Shown piece after piece: positions 1 to 8,071 of a stretch of 64,000 nt of DNA (within the stretch, counting starts at the first letter, position 1; every line of letters starts with the position of its first letter). The translations under genes and the position numbers were made by a program. The DNA comes from Branchiibius hedensis (GTDB lineage Bacteria; Actinomycetota; Actinomycetes; Actinomycetales; Dermatophilaceae). The notes beneath the pieces were generated by a model, which saw nothing but the letters and a program-made list of their open reading frames with translations, was not told the origin of the DNA and searched no databases. The stretch covers positions 1,054,001 through 1,118,000 of the forward strand of contig NZ_UESZ01000001.1 of NCBI RefSeq assembly GCF_900108585.1, given 5' to 3'.

Positions 1-213
1 CATCAGCGCGAAGCCCACGGCCAGCGCCAGGAGGAGCAGCGGGAAGCTGCGCACGGACTCGATACCGGCGACCGCCAGCCCAGCGCTGAAGGCGACACCT
101 GCCACCAGCACCGACCAGAGCGCACTGGCCACGTCCCGCAGGAGGGGCAGGGCAGGGGATCGCGAACGGCCAGCTTCTTGGTCGGCCCAACCCGAGCGTG
201 GCAGTGGCGTCAC
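1..213 (-). CDS. Membrane protein, N-terminal part (runs off window)
   Basis: A GTG at 211-213 preceded by an AGGATGAGG-like ribosome binding site opens a frame that stays open to base 1 (71 codons). The first 30 residues are polar and Arg-rich. They are followed by two hydrophobic stretches (about residues 33-50 and 57-71) that look like transmembrane helices. The gene starts 31 nt after the stop of the RpiR-type regulator, so it is probably the third gene of the same minus-strand operon. A transport role would fit the context, but the visible part is too short to assign a family. The start is reasonably supported; the function is unknown. Confidence 0.5.
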   Translation of the reverse strand, partial: MTPLPRSGWADQEAGRSRSPALPLLRDVASALWSVLVAGVAFSAGLAVAGIESVRSFPLLLLALAVGFALM

Positions 214-244
214 GCCCTCATCCTGCCAAGGCATCGGCCATCAG

Positions 245-1090
245 TCAGGACGTGGGCGTCACCATTTCCTGGCCGCGCAGTTGGTCCAACCGTCGCAGCC
301 GGTCTCGGCCGGAGTACGCCAGGCGGGACACCGCGTCTCGCAGGAGCAATTCCACGATGACCGCGGTCGAGGTGATCCCACCAAAGGGGGAGGCCGACCA
401 ATCAGGGACCGTGAGGACGACGCTGGCGTCCGTCGCCGCGGGGGAGAGGCTGTGATCGGTGACCAGGATGACGGTCGCTTTGCGCGTTCGCGCGTAGCTC
501 ACGACGTCGATGGTCGAGGTTTGGTAGGTCGCCACGTCGAAGGCCATCAGCACTGACCGTGCGTCGAGGTCGACCAGCAGGCTTGCGTCAGTACCGAGCG
601 GGTCGCGAAGGAAGTGCGCTCCCGGGCGGACGGTGTTGAGCGCGGCAGCGAAGAGTTCGGCAATCGTCCCGGTGAATCGGCCTCCGACACAGAGGACTTC
701 GCGGCTGAGATCGCACAGCGCGGTCAGCGCCGCCTCCCATTCCGAGGGGTGTTGGGCGCGCGCGGTGTCGATCACCGAGTCTGCGAGTGCCTCGGCCGCT
801 GCGGCGATCGGACTGTTGCCACGGTCGATCTTGCGTTCCACGCGGGGGGTGCGGGCCAGGACATCGGCGGCGATCTCGTCGCGAAGTCTCAACTGAAGGT
901 CGGCGAAACCGTTGTAGCCCAGGGACGTTGCGAAACGGACAACGGTGGGGGAGCTCACCCCGGCCGTCTTGGCCAACGCCGCCGTGCTCCCCAGGCCGGC
1001 GCGCGGGTAATCGGACAGCAGGGCCCGCCCGACCTTGCGTTCGGCGGGGCTCAGGTCGCCCATGTGCTCCCGGATCGTGTCGTTGATCAT
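245..1090 (-). CDS. MurR/RpiR family transcriptional regulator
   Basis: This 281-aa protein has the two-domain layout of the RpiR family: an N-terminal winged HTH (about residues 1-77, ending near the typical SSPTVVRFATSLGYNGFADL region) and a C-terminal SIS domain (about residues 125-260) that in relatives binds a phosphosugar or related effector. The length is normal for the family. Its ATG overlaps the stop of the upstream class II amidotransferase gene (ATGA at 1087-1090), so the two are translationally coupled. The divergent glutamine-synthetase-like operon makes it a likely local regulator of both operons. A GTGTA/TACAC inverted repeat in the shared promoter region (1916-1933) is a candidate site. 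The effector cannot be predicted. Confidence 0.88.
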   Translation of the reverse strand: MINDTIREHMGDLSPAERKVGRALLSDYPRAGLGSTAALAKTAGVSSPTVVRFATSLGYNGFADLQLRLRDEIAADVLARTPRVERKIDRGNSPIAAAAEALADSVIDTARAQHPSEWEAALTALCDLSREVLCVGGRFTGTIAELFAAALNTVRPGAHFLRDPLGTDASLLVDLDARSVLMAFDVATYQTSTIDVVSYARTRKATVILVTDHSLSPAATDASVVLTVPDWSASPFGGITSTAVIVELLLRDAVSRLAYSGRDRLRRLDQLRGQEMVTPTS

Positions 1091-1893
1091 GCAGCCAGCT
1101 CCTGGGAGTCAATCGACAACTGCAGAGAGGCCAGGTCCACCGTGCTGATGGAGTCTTCCGGAAGGGCAGTCCAGGAGTCGCTGCCCAGCCCGGTCGAGGT
1201 GAATACCCAGCCCCCGCCAGGGACGGCTCGGTAGCTCATCCGGAAGTACACCTCGGAATGGTCCAGCGGCATGTCCTCGGTGCTGAGGCCACTTGCCATG
1301 AAGTCCTCCCACGGCACCCGCGCCAGACTGCTCGAGTGGATGACGCACAGCGAATCTGCTGTGAGGGCAACGGCGTTCAAACTAGCTTCGGGGTACGCCG
1401 ATCGAAGGGCTCGCACGGTCCGCGCCGCCGCGTCCCTCAGGTCGCCGGACTCCGACAGGTGACGTCGTAACAACGTGAAGTACATCTCGCTGTCCGTCGT
1501 ACCGGTGAGGCCAGCACGCTCGTCATCGGTCAGTAGTCGTTGCAGCGAGTCGGTGGGCACGATGGATCCGTTGTGGGCCAGCGCCAGAGTCCCGTCAGAG
1601 AACGGGTGGGCGTTCATCGCAGTGACCGCCATCGAGTCAGTGGCCAGGCGTAGGTGGACTATTCGCGCAGCCGCTGGATCGGACTCCAGGACACGCCGCA
1701 ATCGGTCCTGCGTGTGCGCCGGAGAGGCATCCCGGACCCGGTGCACCGAGCCGCCAGGTGCGTCGACCCATGCAGATCCCCACCCGTCGTCATGCAGCAG
1801 GGACATCCGCTCGAAGCGTCGGGCCAGCTGTGCGCCGAGCACCCGACGGGTCGTGAGCGCGGTCGGCGTGGCGTGGGCGAGGAGTCGGCACAC
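1087..1893 (-). CDS. Class II glutamine amidotransferase (EgtC/YafJ-like amidohydrolase)
   Basis: I place the start at the GTG at 1891-1893, because it puts Cys at position 2 (MCRLLAH), the N-terminal nucleophile of class II (Ntn) glutamine amidotransferases. A GGAGG lies 5 nt upstream. The frame remains open further upstream, but such starts would bury the cysteine. Other family signs are GWGSAW near residue 36, the RLAT...N.HPF block around residues 90-100 and HNGSI near 107. The product is 268 aa with no attached synthase domain, as in YafJ and in EgtC, which hydrolyses a gamma-glutamyl amide bond. Next to a glutamine-synthetase-like ligase, a role in removing gamma-glutamyl groups is an attractive inference. 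It is coupled to the RpiR gene through an ATGA overlap. Confidence 0.85.
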   Translation of the reverse strand: MCRLLAHATPTALTTRRVLGAQLARRFERMSLLHDDGWGSAWVDAPGGSVHRVRDASPAHTQDRLRRVLESDPAAARIVHLRLATDSMAVTAMNAHPFSDGTLALAHNGSIVPTDSLQRLLTDDERAGLTGTTDSEMYFTLLRRHLSESGDLRDAAARTVRALRSAYPEASLNAVALTADSLCVIHSSSLARVPWEDFMASGLSTEDMPLDHSEVYFRMSYRAVPGGGWVFTSTGLGSDSWTALPEDSISTVDLASLQLSIDSQELAA

Positions 1894-1915
1894 AGGGCCT
1901 CCGGTTGTTAAGGCG

Positions 1916-1933
1916 GTGTAACAAAAACTACAC
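1916..1933. promoter_or_regulatory. Candidate operator: inverted repeat in divergent promoter region
   Basis: Perfect arms GTGTA and TACAC flank 8 nt (ACAAAAAC). It lies between the divergent amidotransferase/RpiR operon and the glutamine-synthetase-like operon, 23 nt upstream of the former start and 60 nt upstream of the latter. A site for the neighbouring RpiR-type regulator would fit, but this is inference from position and symmetry only. Confidence 0.35.
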
Positions 1934-1993
1934 ACAGGAATTGATTCATGCGTTTGTACGAATTGTGACACTCTCTCGCGGCAGGATGAGCGC

Positions 1994-3346
1994 ATGGTGA
2001 GTGACTCAAGCGCTCTGTCCGCCCAGCGAGCCGAACTGGCCGCGGCCGGGGTGCGATTCGTTGCCGGTTGGGCGACCAACGCCTCGAACTTGGTGCACGC
2101 CAAGACCATGCCGCTGGAGCGCTTTGCCGACTTCGTCACCTCCGGTGCCGGGATGAGCCCGGTCTACAACGGGTACAGCCTGGACGCGAGTATTCAGTTC
2201 ACTCCCTATTACGGGGCGGTCGGAGACCTCCGGTTGCGTCTGGTCCCCGAGACGGTGCGCCTTCTCGGGGACGGTCTCGCGATCGGGGCAACGCGGGCAG
2301 TGGACCAGGACGGCGCAGCCGACCCGTGCGCGCCGCGCAACATCCTGGAACGAGTCGTGGCCGAGGCGATCGTCGCCGGGTTCACCCCACTGATCGGGCA
2401 TGAGTTGGAGTTCACTCTGGTCAACCCGGACGGCTCACTGATCGAGGTCCCGTCGTGGACGCCGTACGGCCTCGGTCCGGTGATCGGACTGCAGGGGTTC
2501 GTCGATGACCTGATCAGCCAGGGCGCGGTCGCCGGAGTCAGTTTCGAGCAGGTTCACGCCGAGTACGGCGCGATGCAGATCGAGGTGTCGTTGCCGCCCG
2601 CGGAGCCGGTCGTTGCTGCGGACACCGTCGTGGTGGCCAAGACCGTCATCGGTCGGGTGGCGCGCAAACACGGAATGTTGCCCAGCTTCTCTCCCGTGCC
2701 GATCGATGGTGGCGTCGGCAACGGAGCCCATCAGCACTTCTCGCTCTCTCGCGGGGATCAGTCGATCTTCGCCGGCGGGAGCGGCGCGCGAGGGATGACG
2801 CCGCAGGGGGAGAGTGCGATCGCCGGGGTTCTTCATGCGTTGCCCGAAGCGCAAGCCGTCTTCGCGGGGTCGGTGCTGTCGGGAACGCGGTTGGCCCCAG
2901 GCTTCTGGTCGGGCGCGACGGCGTGCTGGGGTACGGAGAACAGGGAGGCGAGTGTCCGTTTCCTGCAAGGGGGTTCGGCCAACCCGCACGGTGCGAACGT
3001 CGAAGTCAAGATCATCGATCCGTCGGCCAACCCCTACCTGGCATCCGCTGCCATCCTCGGCCTGGCGGTCCGCGGCGTTGCCAGCAGTGCGACGCTGCCG
3101 CCGGAGATCACCGAGGACCCCAGTGGGTTCAGCGACGAAGAACGCGCGGCTGCCGGCCTGCTGGTGTTGCCGAGCGACCACCGCACGGTTCTGGACGCTT
3201 TCGAAGGATCGGAACTGATGCGCGAAATCCTCGGACCACAATCCGTCGCCGCCCTTCTGGCCGTGCGTCGACACGAGAACGACGTCTACGGCGAAGTTGA
3301 GGCGAGCACGCGCAGCGAGACTCTGCGATTGGCGTGGACAGTGTGA
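1994..3346 (+). CDS. Glutamine synthetase family protein (gamma-glutamyl-amine ligase type)
   Basis: This 450-aa protein has the glutamine synthetase fold: a beta-grasp-like N-terminus and a catalytic domain with the metal/glutamate motif GHELEFTL (near residue 135), the ATP/substrate block GNGAHQHFSLS (about 241-251) and NREASVRF (about 315). It lacks a recognisable adenylylation tyrosine loop of GlnA1. It groups by gene context with GS-like enzymes that join glutamate to amines (PuuA, GlnA3/GlnA4 types) rather than to ammonia. The start is ATG with AGGATGAG upstream. The downstream amidohydrolase overlaps its stop, and an APC permease follows. Together with the adjacent amidohydrolase it reproduces, as two proteins, the fungal FluG fusion (amidohydrolase plus GS domain). 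The exact amine substrate is not known. Confidence 0.85.
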   Translation: MVSDSSALSAQRAELAAAGVRFVAGWATNASNLVHAKTMPLERFADFVTSGAGMSPVYNGYSLDASIQFTPYYGAVGDLRLRLVPETVRLLGDGLAIGATRAVDQDGAADPCAPRNILERVVAEAIVAGFTPLIGHELEFTLVNPDGSLIEVPSWTPYGLGPVIGLQGFVDDLISQGAVAGVSFEQVHAEYGAMQIEVSLPPAEPVVAADTVVVAKTVIGRVARKHGMLPSFSPVPIDGGVGNGAHQHFSLSRGDQSIFAGGSGARGMTPQGESAIAGVLHALPEAQAVFAGSVLSGTRLAPGFWSGATACWGTENREASVRFLQGGSANPHGANVEVKIIDPSANPYLASAAILGLAVRGVASSATLPPEITEDPSGFSDEERAAAGLLVLPSDHRTVLDAFEGSELMREILGPQSVAALLAVRRHENDVYGEVEASTRSETLRLAWTV

Positions 3347-4494
3347 GTATCAACGCGGTCCTCCGAGACACCGTCGAGCAGTTGCCGCTGATCGACCACC
3401 ACGTCCACGGCGCGCTGCGCGACACGCCGTCGCACGAAGAGTGGGCCAACAGCTTCATCGAAGCCGATACGCAACCCTTCCCGCCGCAATTGGATCCGCT
3501 GGACTCGCAACTCGGGTTCGCCGTACGCGCATGGTGTGCTCCTGTCCTTGAGCTACCTCGGCATGTCGATCCGCAGACCTACTGGCAGCGGCGTACGACG
3601 CTGGGCGAGCAGGAGGTGAACCGCCGGTTCCTCGCCGCTGCCGGGGTGCAACGGTGGGTGGTCGACACCGGATTCGCAACCGACACGATTCTGAGCCCCG
3701 AGCAGATGCACGAAGCCTCCGGCCAGCCCGCCGATGAGATCGTCCGGTTGGAAGTCCTCGCCGAGGAATTGCACGCCGCTGGAACCCTGCCGGCCGACTA
3801 CCCCGACGCGTTTCGGAACCTACTCAGCGCGCGCACCCGTGACGCGGTGGGTACCAAGACGATCCTGGCCTACCGATGTGGCTTCGACGTCGACTTGAGC
3901 CGACCGAGCGACGCGGCAGTGTCCAGCGCGTATCGCCAGTGGCAGCAAGGAGATTCACGGCTGACTGACCCGTTCCTCATCGCCTTCGGCATGCACGAAG
4001 CCACCCGCACCGGATTGCCGCTGCAAATCCACGTGGGGTTTGGCGACCGCGATCTGGATCTGCGGGCCGCCGATCCGCTGCTTCTCACCGACTTCCTCCG
4101 GGATCCGCAGGTGCAGCAGGCCAGCGTGCTGTTGTTGCACTGCTATCCCTACGAGCGGGCAGCGGGCTATCTGGCCCAAGCCTTCTCCAACGTCTATCTC
4201 GACGTGGGTCTGGCGGTGAACTATCTCGGGGCACGCTCAGCGGCAGTCATCGCCCGATCGCTGGAACTGGCCCCGTTCAGCAAGATCCTCTACTCCTCCG
4301 ACGCCTACGGTCCTTCGGAGTTGCATTACCTCGGCGCCCGTTTGTGGCGCAGCGGCCTGACCAAGGCACTGTCGCAATTCGTCGCCAGCGACGAATGGTC
4401 CGTGGACGACGCCGTCCGCATCGCCCACCTCATCGGTTCCGGCAATGCTCGCCGGGCCTATCCAGCTCTGAGCCTCAAGGAGCAATCCGTATGA
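3343..4494 (+). CDS. Amidohydrolase family protein (FluG N-terminal-like)
   Basis: This protein of about 383 aa has a metal-dependent TIM-barrel amidohydrolase (Amidohydro_2) pattern: IDHHVHG near the N-terminus (two metal-binding His), a mid-barrel HVGFGD (near residue 229), LLLHCYPYER (His, about 260-270) and SSDAYGPSE near 318 with the C-terminal metal Asp. I prefer the GTG at 3343, which overlaps the stop of the ligase gene as GTGA; a GTG at 3334 in the same frame is possible and would add three residues. In fungi the same domain is fused to the N-terminus of a GS-like domain (FluG). It may hydrolyse the gamma-glutamylated product or a downstream amide. The permease gene follows with an ATGA overlap, so the three genes form one operon. 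Confidence 0.82.
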   Translation: MSINAVLRDTVEQLPLIDHHVHGALRDTPSHEEWANSFIEADTQPFPPQLDPLDSQLGFAVRAWCAPVLELPRHVDPQTYWQRRTTLGEQEVNRRFLAAAGVQRWVVDTGFATDTILSPEQMHEASGQPADEIVRLEVLAEELHAAGTLPADYPDAFRNLLSARTRDAVGTKTILAYRCGFDVDLSRPSDAAVSSAYRQWQQGDSRLTDPFLIAFGMHEATRTGLPLQIHVGFGDRDLDLRAADPLLLTDFLRDPQVQQASVLLLHCYPYERAAGYLAQAFSNVYLDVGLAVNYLGARSAAVIARSLELAPFSKILYSSDAYGPSELHYLGARLWRSGLTKALSQFVASDEWSVDDAVRIAHLIGSGNARRAYPALSLKEQSV

Positions 4495-5969
4495 CCAGCA
4501 ACGAAACCACCCCGCGCGGACTGCGCCGCACGCTGTCGGTGTGGGAGGCGATCGGCGTCTCCGTCGCGCTCATGGCGCCCTCGATGGCCGTCAACATCAA
4601 CCCACAGGGCATCAGCAGTAGCGTCGGTCGCGCGGTGCCGCTGGCGTTCGCACTGGCGACGGTCAGCGTGCTGCTGATCTCCTGGACGTTCGTGCGTCTG
4701 ACCCAACGCTTCCACCACGCCGGCTCGGTCTACGGCTTCGTCGGTGCGACTCTCGGCCCTCGCGCTGGCATCTTCGCCGGCTGGTCATTGGTGGGGACCT
4801 ACCTGTTCTACGCCGTCGTAACGTCAACCGCCGCAGGACGTTTCATCAGTGAGGAACTGTCCGCGTGGGGTGTGTGGAAGAACGCCCCGGACTGGAGTTC
4901 CTTCATCTTCACCCTCCTGGCGTTGGCCATCGTGGTGTTGCTCGCGACCCGCGAAGCCCGCAACTCCACTCGTCTCCTGCTGACGATCGAGGCGGTCACG
5001 GTGACACTCATCGTCCTGGTGTCGGTTGTCGTTCTGGGCAAACTACTCGGCGGTGGCGGGCCGAGCGGTCAGAAGTTCGATCTGGCCGTCTTCTCCCTAC
5101 CGCCGGGGCTGGGCGCCTCGACCGTCTTTCTCGGTGTCGTCTTCGGTCTGCTCTCGTTCGCCGGGTTCGAGTCTTCGGCGACGCTGGGTGAGGAAGCCAA
5201 GAACCCTCGCCAGGACATTCCGCGCGCCATCCTGGGCACCGCGATCTTCGGCGGCGTGTTCTTCGTGGTGATCACGGCCATCGAGATGATGGGCTTCGGT
5301 GCTGACGACAAGGGCGTCGCTGCGTTCACTTCATCGGAGTCGCTGCTCGCGGACCTGTCCGGGGACTACCTGGCGGGCTGGGTCGGTCACGTCATCACGA
5401 TCGGTGCGACAGTCAGCGCCATCGGATGCGCTCTGGCGTGCGTGGTCGGCGCGTCGCGGCTGATTTTCGCGTTGTCCCGGGACGGGGCCGGGATCCGCTC
5501 GCTCAGTGCGGTCGATGAGCGCCACGGCGTACCTGTCCGCGCCGTGGGAGTAGTCGCCGGTGCGGCCGCGCTGATCGTGCTGCTGGCCTGGATTGTCCTG
5601 CGAGCACAGTCATTTGACGTGTTCCTCTACTCCGGCACGATCGGCACGCTCATTCTGATCGTCGTGTACATCTTGGCGACCGTCGGCGCCTACAAGTTGT
5701 GCTTCACGACATCGGGGCCGGGTGTCGGCGATCTGCAGGTGCGCCGCTGGGAGTTGGTCATCCCGGTCCTGGCCATCCTGGTGCTGGCCTACACCTTGTT
5801 CCGCAACGTCTACCCGTTCCCCTCGGGGGCCGGCTGGTGGGGGCCGGCCCCGGCCATCGCCTGGCTGCTGGCGGTGCTCGCGTTGGTCGTCGTACGCCGA
5901 TCGGCCACCGAAGAGGCGGGCCAGAAGCTCACTGCCTCAGAAGGTTTGACCGCTGCCAGACCGCAGTGA
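4491..5969 (+). CDS. APC superfamily amino acid/amine permease
   Basis: This 492-aa integral membrane protein has about 12 hydrophobic segments and the APC family hallmark near the N-terminus (GLRRTLSVWEAIGVSVALMAPS). A conserved core block (GFESSATLGEEAKNP, about residues 220-234) matches transporters of the amino acid-polyamine-organocation group. The ATG overlaps the amidohydrolase stop (ATGA) and has AAGGAG upstream. As last gene of the operon it probably imports the amine or amino acid processed by the ligase and hydrolase. It is followed by a strong hairpin at 6001-6032. Confidence 0.88.
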   Translation: MTSNETTPRGLRRTLSVWEAIGVSVALMAPSMAVNINPQGISSSVGRAVPLAFALATVSVLLISWTFVRLTQRFHHAGSVYGFVGATLGPRAGIFAGWSLVGTYLFYAVVTSTAAGRFISEELSAWGVWKNAPDWSSFIFTLLALAIVVLLATREARNSTRLLLTIEAVTVTLIVLVSVVVLGKLLGGGGPSGQKFDLAVFSLPPGLGASTVFLGVVFGLLSFAGFESSATLGEEAKNPRQDIPRAILGTAIFGGVFFVVITAIEMMGFGADDKGVAAFTSSESLLADLSGDYLAGWVGHVITIGATVSAIGCALACVVGASRLIFALSRDGAGIRSLSAVDERHGVPVRAVGVVAGAAALIVLLAWIVLRAQSFDVFLYSGTIGTLILIVVYILATVGAYKLCFTTSGPGVGDLQVRRWELVIPVLAILVLAYTLFRNVYPFPSGAGWWGPAPAIAWLLAVLALVVVRRSATEEAGQKLTASEGLTAARPQ

Positions 5970-6000
5970 CCTCCGGGCGGCAGCCGCCCCGCCGCATGAG

Positions 6001-6032
6001 AAAGGCCGCGAGCAACAGTGCTCGCGGCCTTT
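6001..6032. terminator. Bidirectional terminator hairpin
   Basis: AAAGGCCGCGAGCA and TGCTCGCGGCCTTT form a perfect 14-bp stem with a 4-nt loop. It lies between the convergent ends of the permease gene (5969) and the secreted-protein gene (6049). Each strand ends in a short T run, so it can terminate both. Confidence 0.85.
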
Positions 6033-6048
6033 CGATGAGCTCGCTGAC

Positions 6049-6723
6049 TCAGTTCGGCTGCAGGTCGACGGTGACCGCGTTGCCAGATCCGGTCGCGATG
6101 GTGTTGAGCAGCGGGGTGAGAATGCCGCAGTTGCTGAACTTGGGGATGGTCAGCTGACCCTTCGCGCTGATGGCGCCGAACAGGTTGACCTGCCCGGTGT
6201 CCAGGCGCGACAGGTTTCCGGACAGCTTCAGCGTCGTCGTGCTCGTCGTGCAGCTGCCGCTGATCAGGTTGATCGGCAGGCCGAGGGCGGTGGCCTTGGT
6301 GATCTGCAGACGCAGGTTCTGCGTCAACTCCAGATCGTTCTTCGTCGGGTCGAAGGTGCCCGTCGCGGGTCCCTGGGGAAGGATCCGAACCTCGAACGCC
6401 GCCAGCTTGAGATTGCCCAGCTTCGGTCCGGTGGTCAGACTCGCGTGGCCGGTCTGCGTCGTGATCGCAGAAGACACGGGAATCGGAAGCTTGCCCAACG
6501 GCACGGTGGTCGTGTCTGCGGCGGCAAACGTGACATTGGTGTTCAGCGTCTTCAGGTGAGTGGTGATCGTGCCCTTGTGGTGCAGCACCCACGGCGCAAG
6601 ATCGGCGGCCGACGCGCTGGGAGCCGTCGCGACCGCTGCGGCGACGCCGACGGCGGTGAGGCCCGCACCGACCAGGGCGCTGCGACGGGCAGTGGTTGAC
6701 GACAGGTGGATCGGGCGGAACAT
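6049..6723 (-). CDS. Secreted protein of unknown function
   Basis: This 224-aa protein has an export signal: a short basic N-terminus with TARR at about residues 11-14, a hydrophobic stretch and an Ala-rich cleavage region (SASA-AD near residue 39). The mature part of about 185 aa is rich in Thr, Leu and Gly, has no transmembrane helix and contains two cysteines (GSC and SNCG, about residues 170 and 199) that could form a disulfide. Its alternating polar/hydrophobic pattern suggests a beta-rich extracellular domain. I do not recognise the family. It is a single gene with its own upstream region, ending at the shared terminator. Confidence 0.7.
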   Translation of the reverse strand: MFRPIHLSSTTARRSALVGAGLTAVGVAAAVATAPSASAADLAPWVLHHKGTITTHLKTLNTNVTFAAADTTTVPLGKLPIPVSSAITTQTGHASLTTGPKLGNLKLAAFEVRILPQGPATGTFDPTKNDLELTQNLRLQITKATALGLPINLISGSCTTSTTTLKLSGNLSRLDTGQVNLFGAISAKGQLTIPKFSNCGILTPLLNTIATGSGNAVTVDLQPN

Positions 6724-7004
6724 GACGACTCCTTCGCGGCGGGGCGATCGGCGCGGTGGCGCCGGGCCTGCTGATGGGTACGTCGTCCGACGCTAGGTGG
6801 CTGGCGTCACATTCTCAACTTGAAGCTACCGATCAGTAGGGTCCGGGCAGCAGCCAACCACGGCCTGACCAGCGATGATGCAAACTCCGTAAAGATTTGG
6901 TCAGCAATGCAAAATGCGCCTGCCGTCGCGGATCACCGACCGTGGACGAGGTGGCCGCTGCAGTTCCTGGGTGTCTGCCGGGTCGGCGCGTCGGGGACGG
7001 CACA

Positions 7005-8060
7005 ATGACCGGGGTGGAGGTCGAACCGCACGCGCGATTCCGGGAGTGGACCGCCCACGGGCCGGTGCACATCGAGCACGATCCGCGCGTGCTGGACCAA
7101 CCGGGCTTCTGGGTCGTGGCCATCAGCTTCGAAGGTCACCTGACCGCAGTGCGCTTCGATGACGTACGCCGGGCCACACCGCGCGAGGTATCCGCACCAA
7201 CCGCGCCGCTGGCCAGGCCCGGACCTGGTGCGTGGCGCACCTCGCTGGACCGATCGGCGTACGTCGAGGGGGTGGTGACGGTGCGTGACGCCATCGCCGA
7301 CGGGACGGTCTACCAGGTCAACGTCTGCCGGGTCCTGGAGCGCGAGGTGCCGGTCGCTTTCGACCTGGACACCCTGGATGCGGCTGTCTGCCAGCGCAGT
7401 TCGGGCCGGTACGGCACGCGGGTCTTCGTGCCGGGCGCCGACCTGGACATCGTGTGTGCCTCGCCGGAGTTGTACCTGCGCCGGGTCGGCGAGCAGCTGA
7501 CGTCGGGTCCGATCAAGGGGACTGCGGTCACGTTGGAGGCGATGCTGGAGAAGGACTACACCGAGAACGTCATGATCACGGATCTGGTGCGCAACGATCT
7601 GCAGCGGGTGTGTCGCCCGGGGACAGTGCGCGTCGACGGGCTGTGCACACCGGAGGAATACCCCGGCAGTGTCCACCTGGTGTCCCATGTGGGCGGGACA
7701 CTCGCGGCGGACACGCCATGGGAGCAGATCCTGCACGCGTCCTTCCCACCGGGATCGGTGTCGGGTGCGCCGAAGCATTCGGCTCTCCAGGTGATCGCGT
7801 CGATCGAGCCACAGGAGCGCGAGATCTATTGCGGCGCAGTGGGGTACGTCGACAACCGAGATCCGTTGCGGCCCTGTGCGGAACTCGCTGTGGCGATCAG
7901 GACGTTCTGGCGGGTAGGGCACACCCTGCGGTTCGGGGTCGGCGCCGGCATCACCTGGGCCTCCGACCCGCAGGGGGAGTGGTGGGAGACTGACCTGAAA
8001 GCCAGGTGGTTGGTCGATCTGGCCGACGCGGTCATCGCAGACAGCCCGAGTCGGGCGTAG
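7005..8060 (+). CDS. pabB: Aminodeoxychorismate synthase component I (chorismate-binding enzyme)
   Basis: This 351-aa protein has the chorismate-binding domain: GPIKGTAV (about residue 168), DLVRNDLQRVC (about 192-202), FPPGSVSGAPK (about 246-256) and the closing FGVGAGITWASDP. Together with the aminodeoxychorismate lyase gene directly downstream, this points to PabB, which makes 4-amino-4-deoxychorismate for folate, rather than anthranilate synthase. It is shorter than the usual 450 aa because the N-terminal region is reduced. No glutaminase partner (PabA) is encoded nearby, so the ammonia source must come from elsewhere. The start chosen is ATG at 7005 with GGGGACGG upstream; the frame is open further 5' but without support. 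Confidence 0.87.
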   Translation: MTGVEVEPHARFREWTAHGPVHIEHDPRVLDQPGFWVVAISFEGHLTAVRFDDVRRATPREVSAPTAPLARPGPGAWRTSLDRSAYVEGVVTVRDAIADGTVYQVNVCRVLEREVPVAFDLDTLDAAVCQRSSGRYGTRVFVPGADLDIVCASPELYLRRVGEQLTSGPIKGTAVTLEAMLEKDYTENVMITDLVRNDLQRVCRPGTVRVDGLCTPEEYPGSVHLVSHVGGTLAADTPWEQILHASFPPGSVSGAPKHSALQVIASIEPQEREIYCGAVGYVDNRDPLRPCAELAVAIRTFWRVGHTLRFGVGAGITWASDPQGEWWETDLKARWLVDLADAVIADSPSRA

Positions 8061-8071
8061 GAGGAGACACA

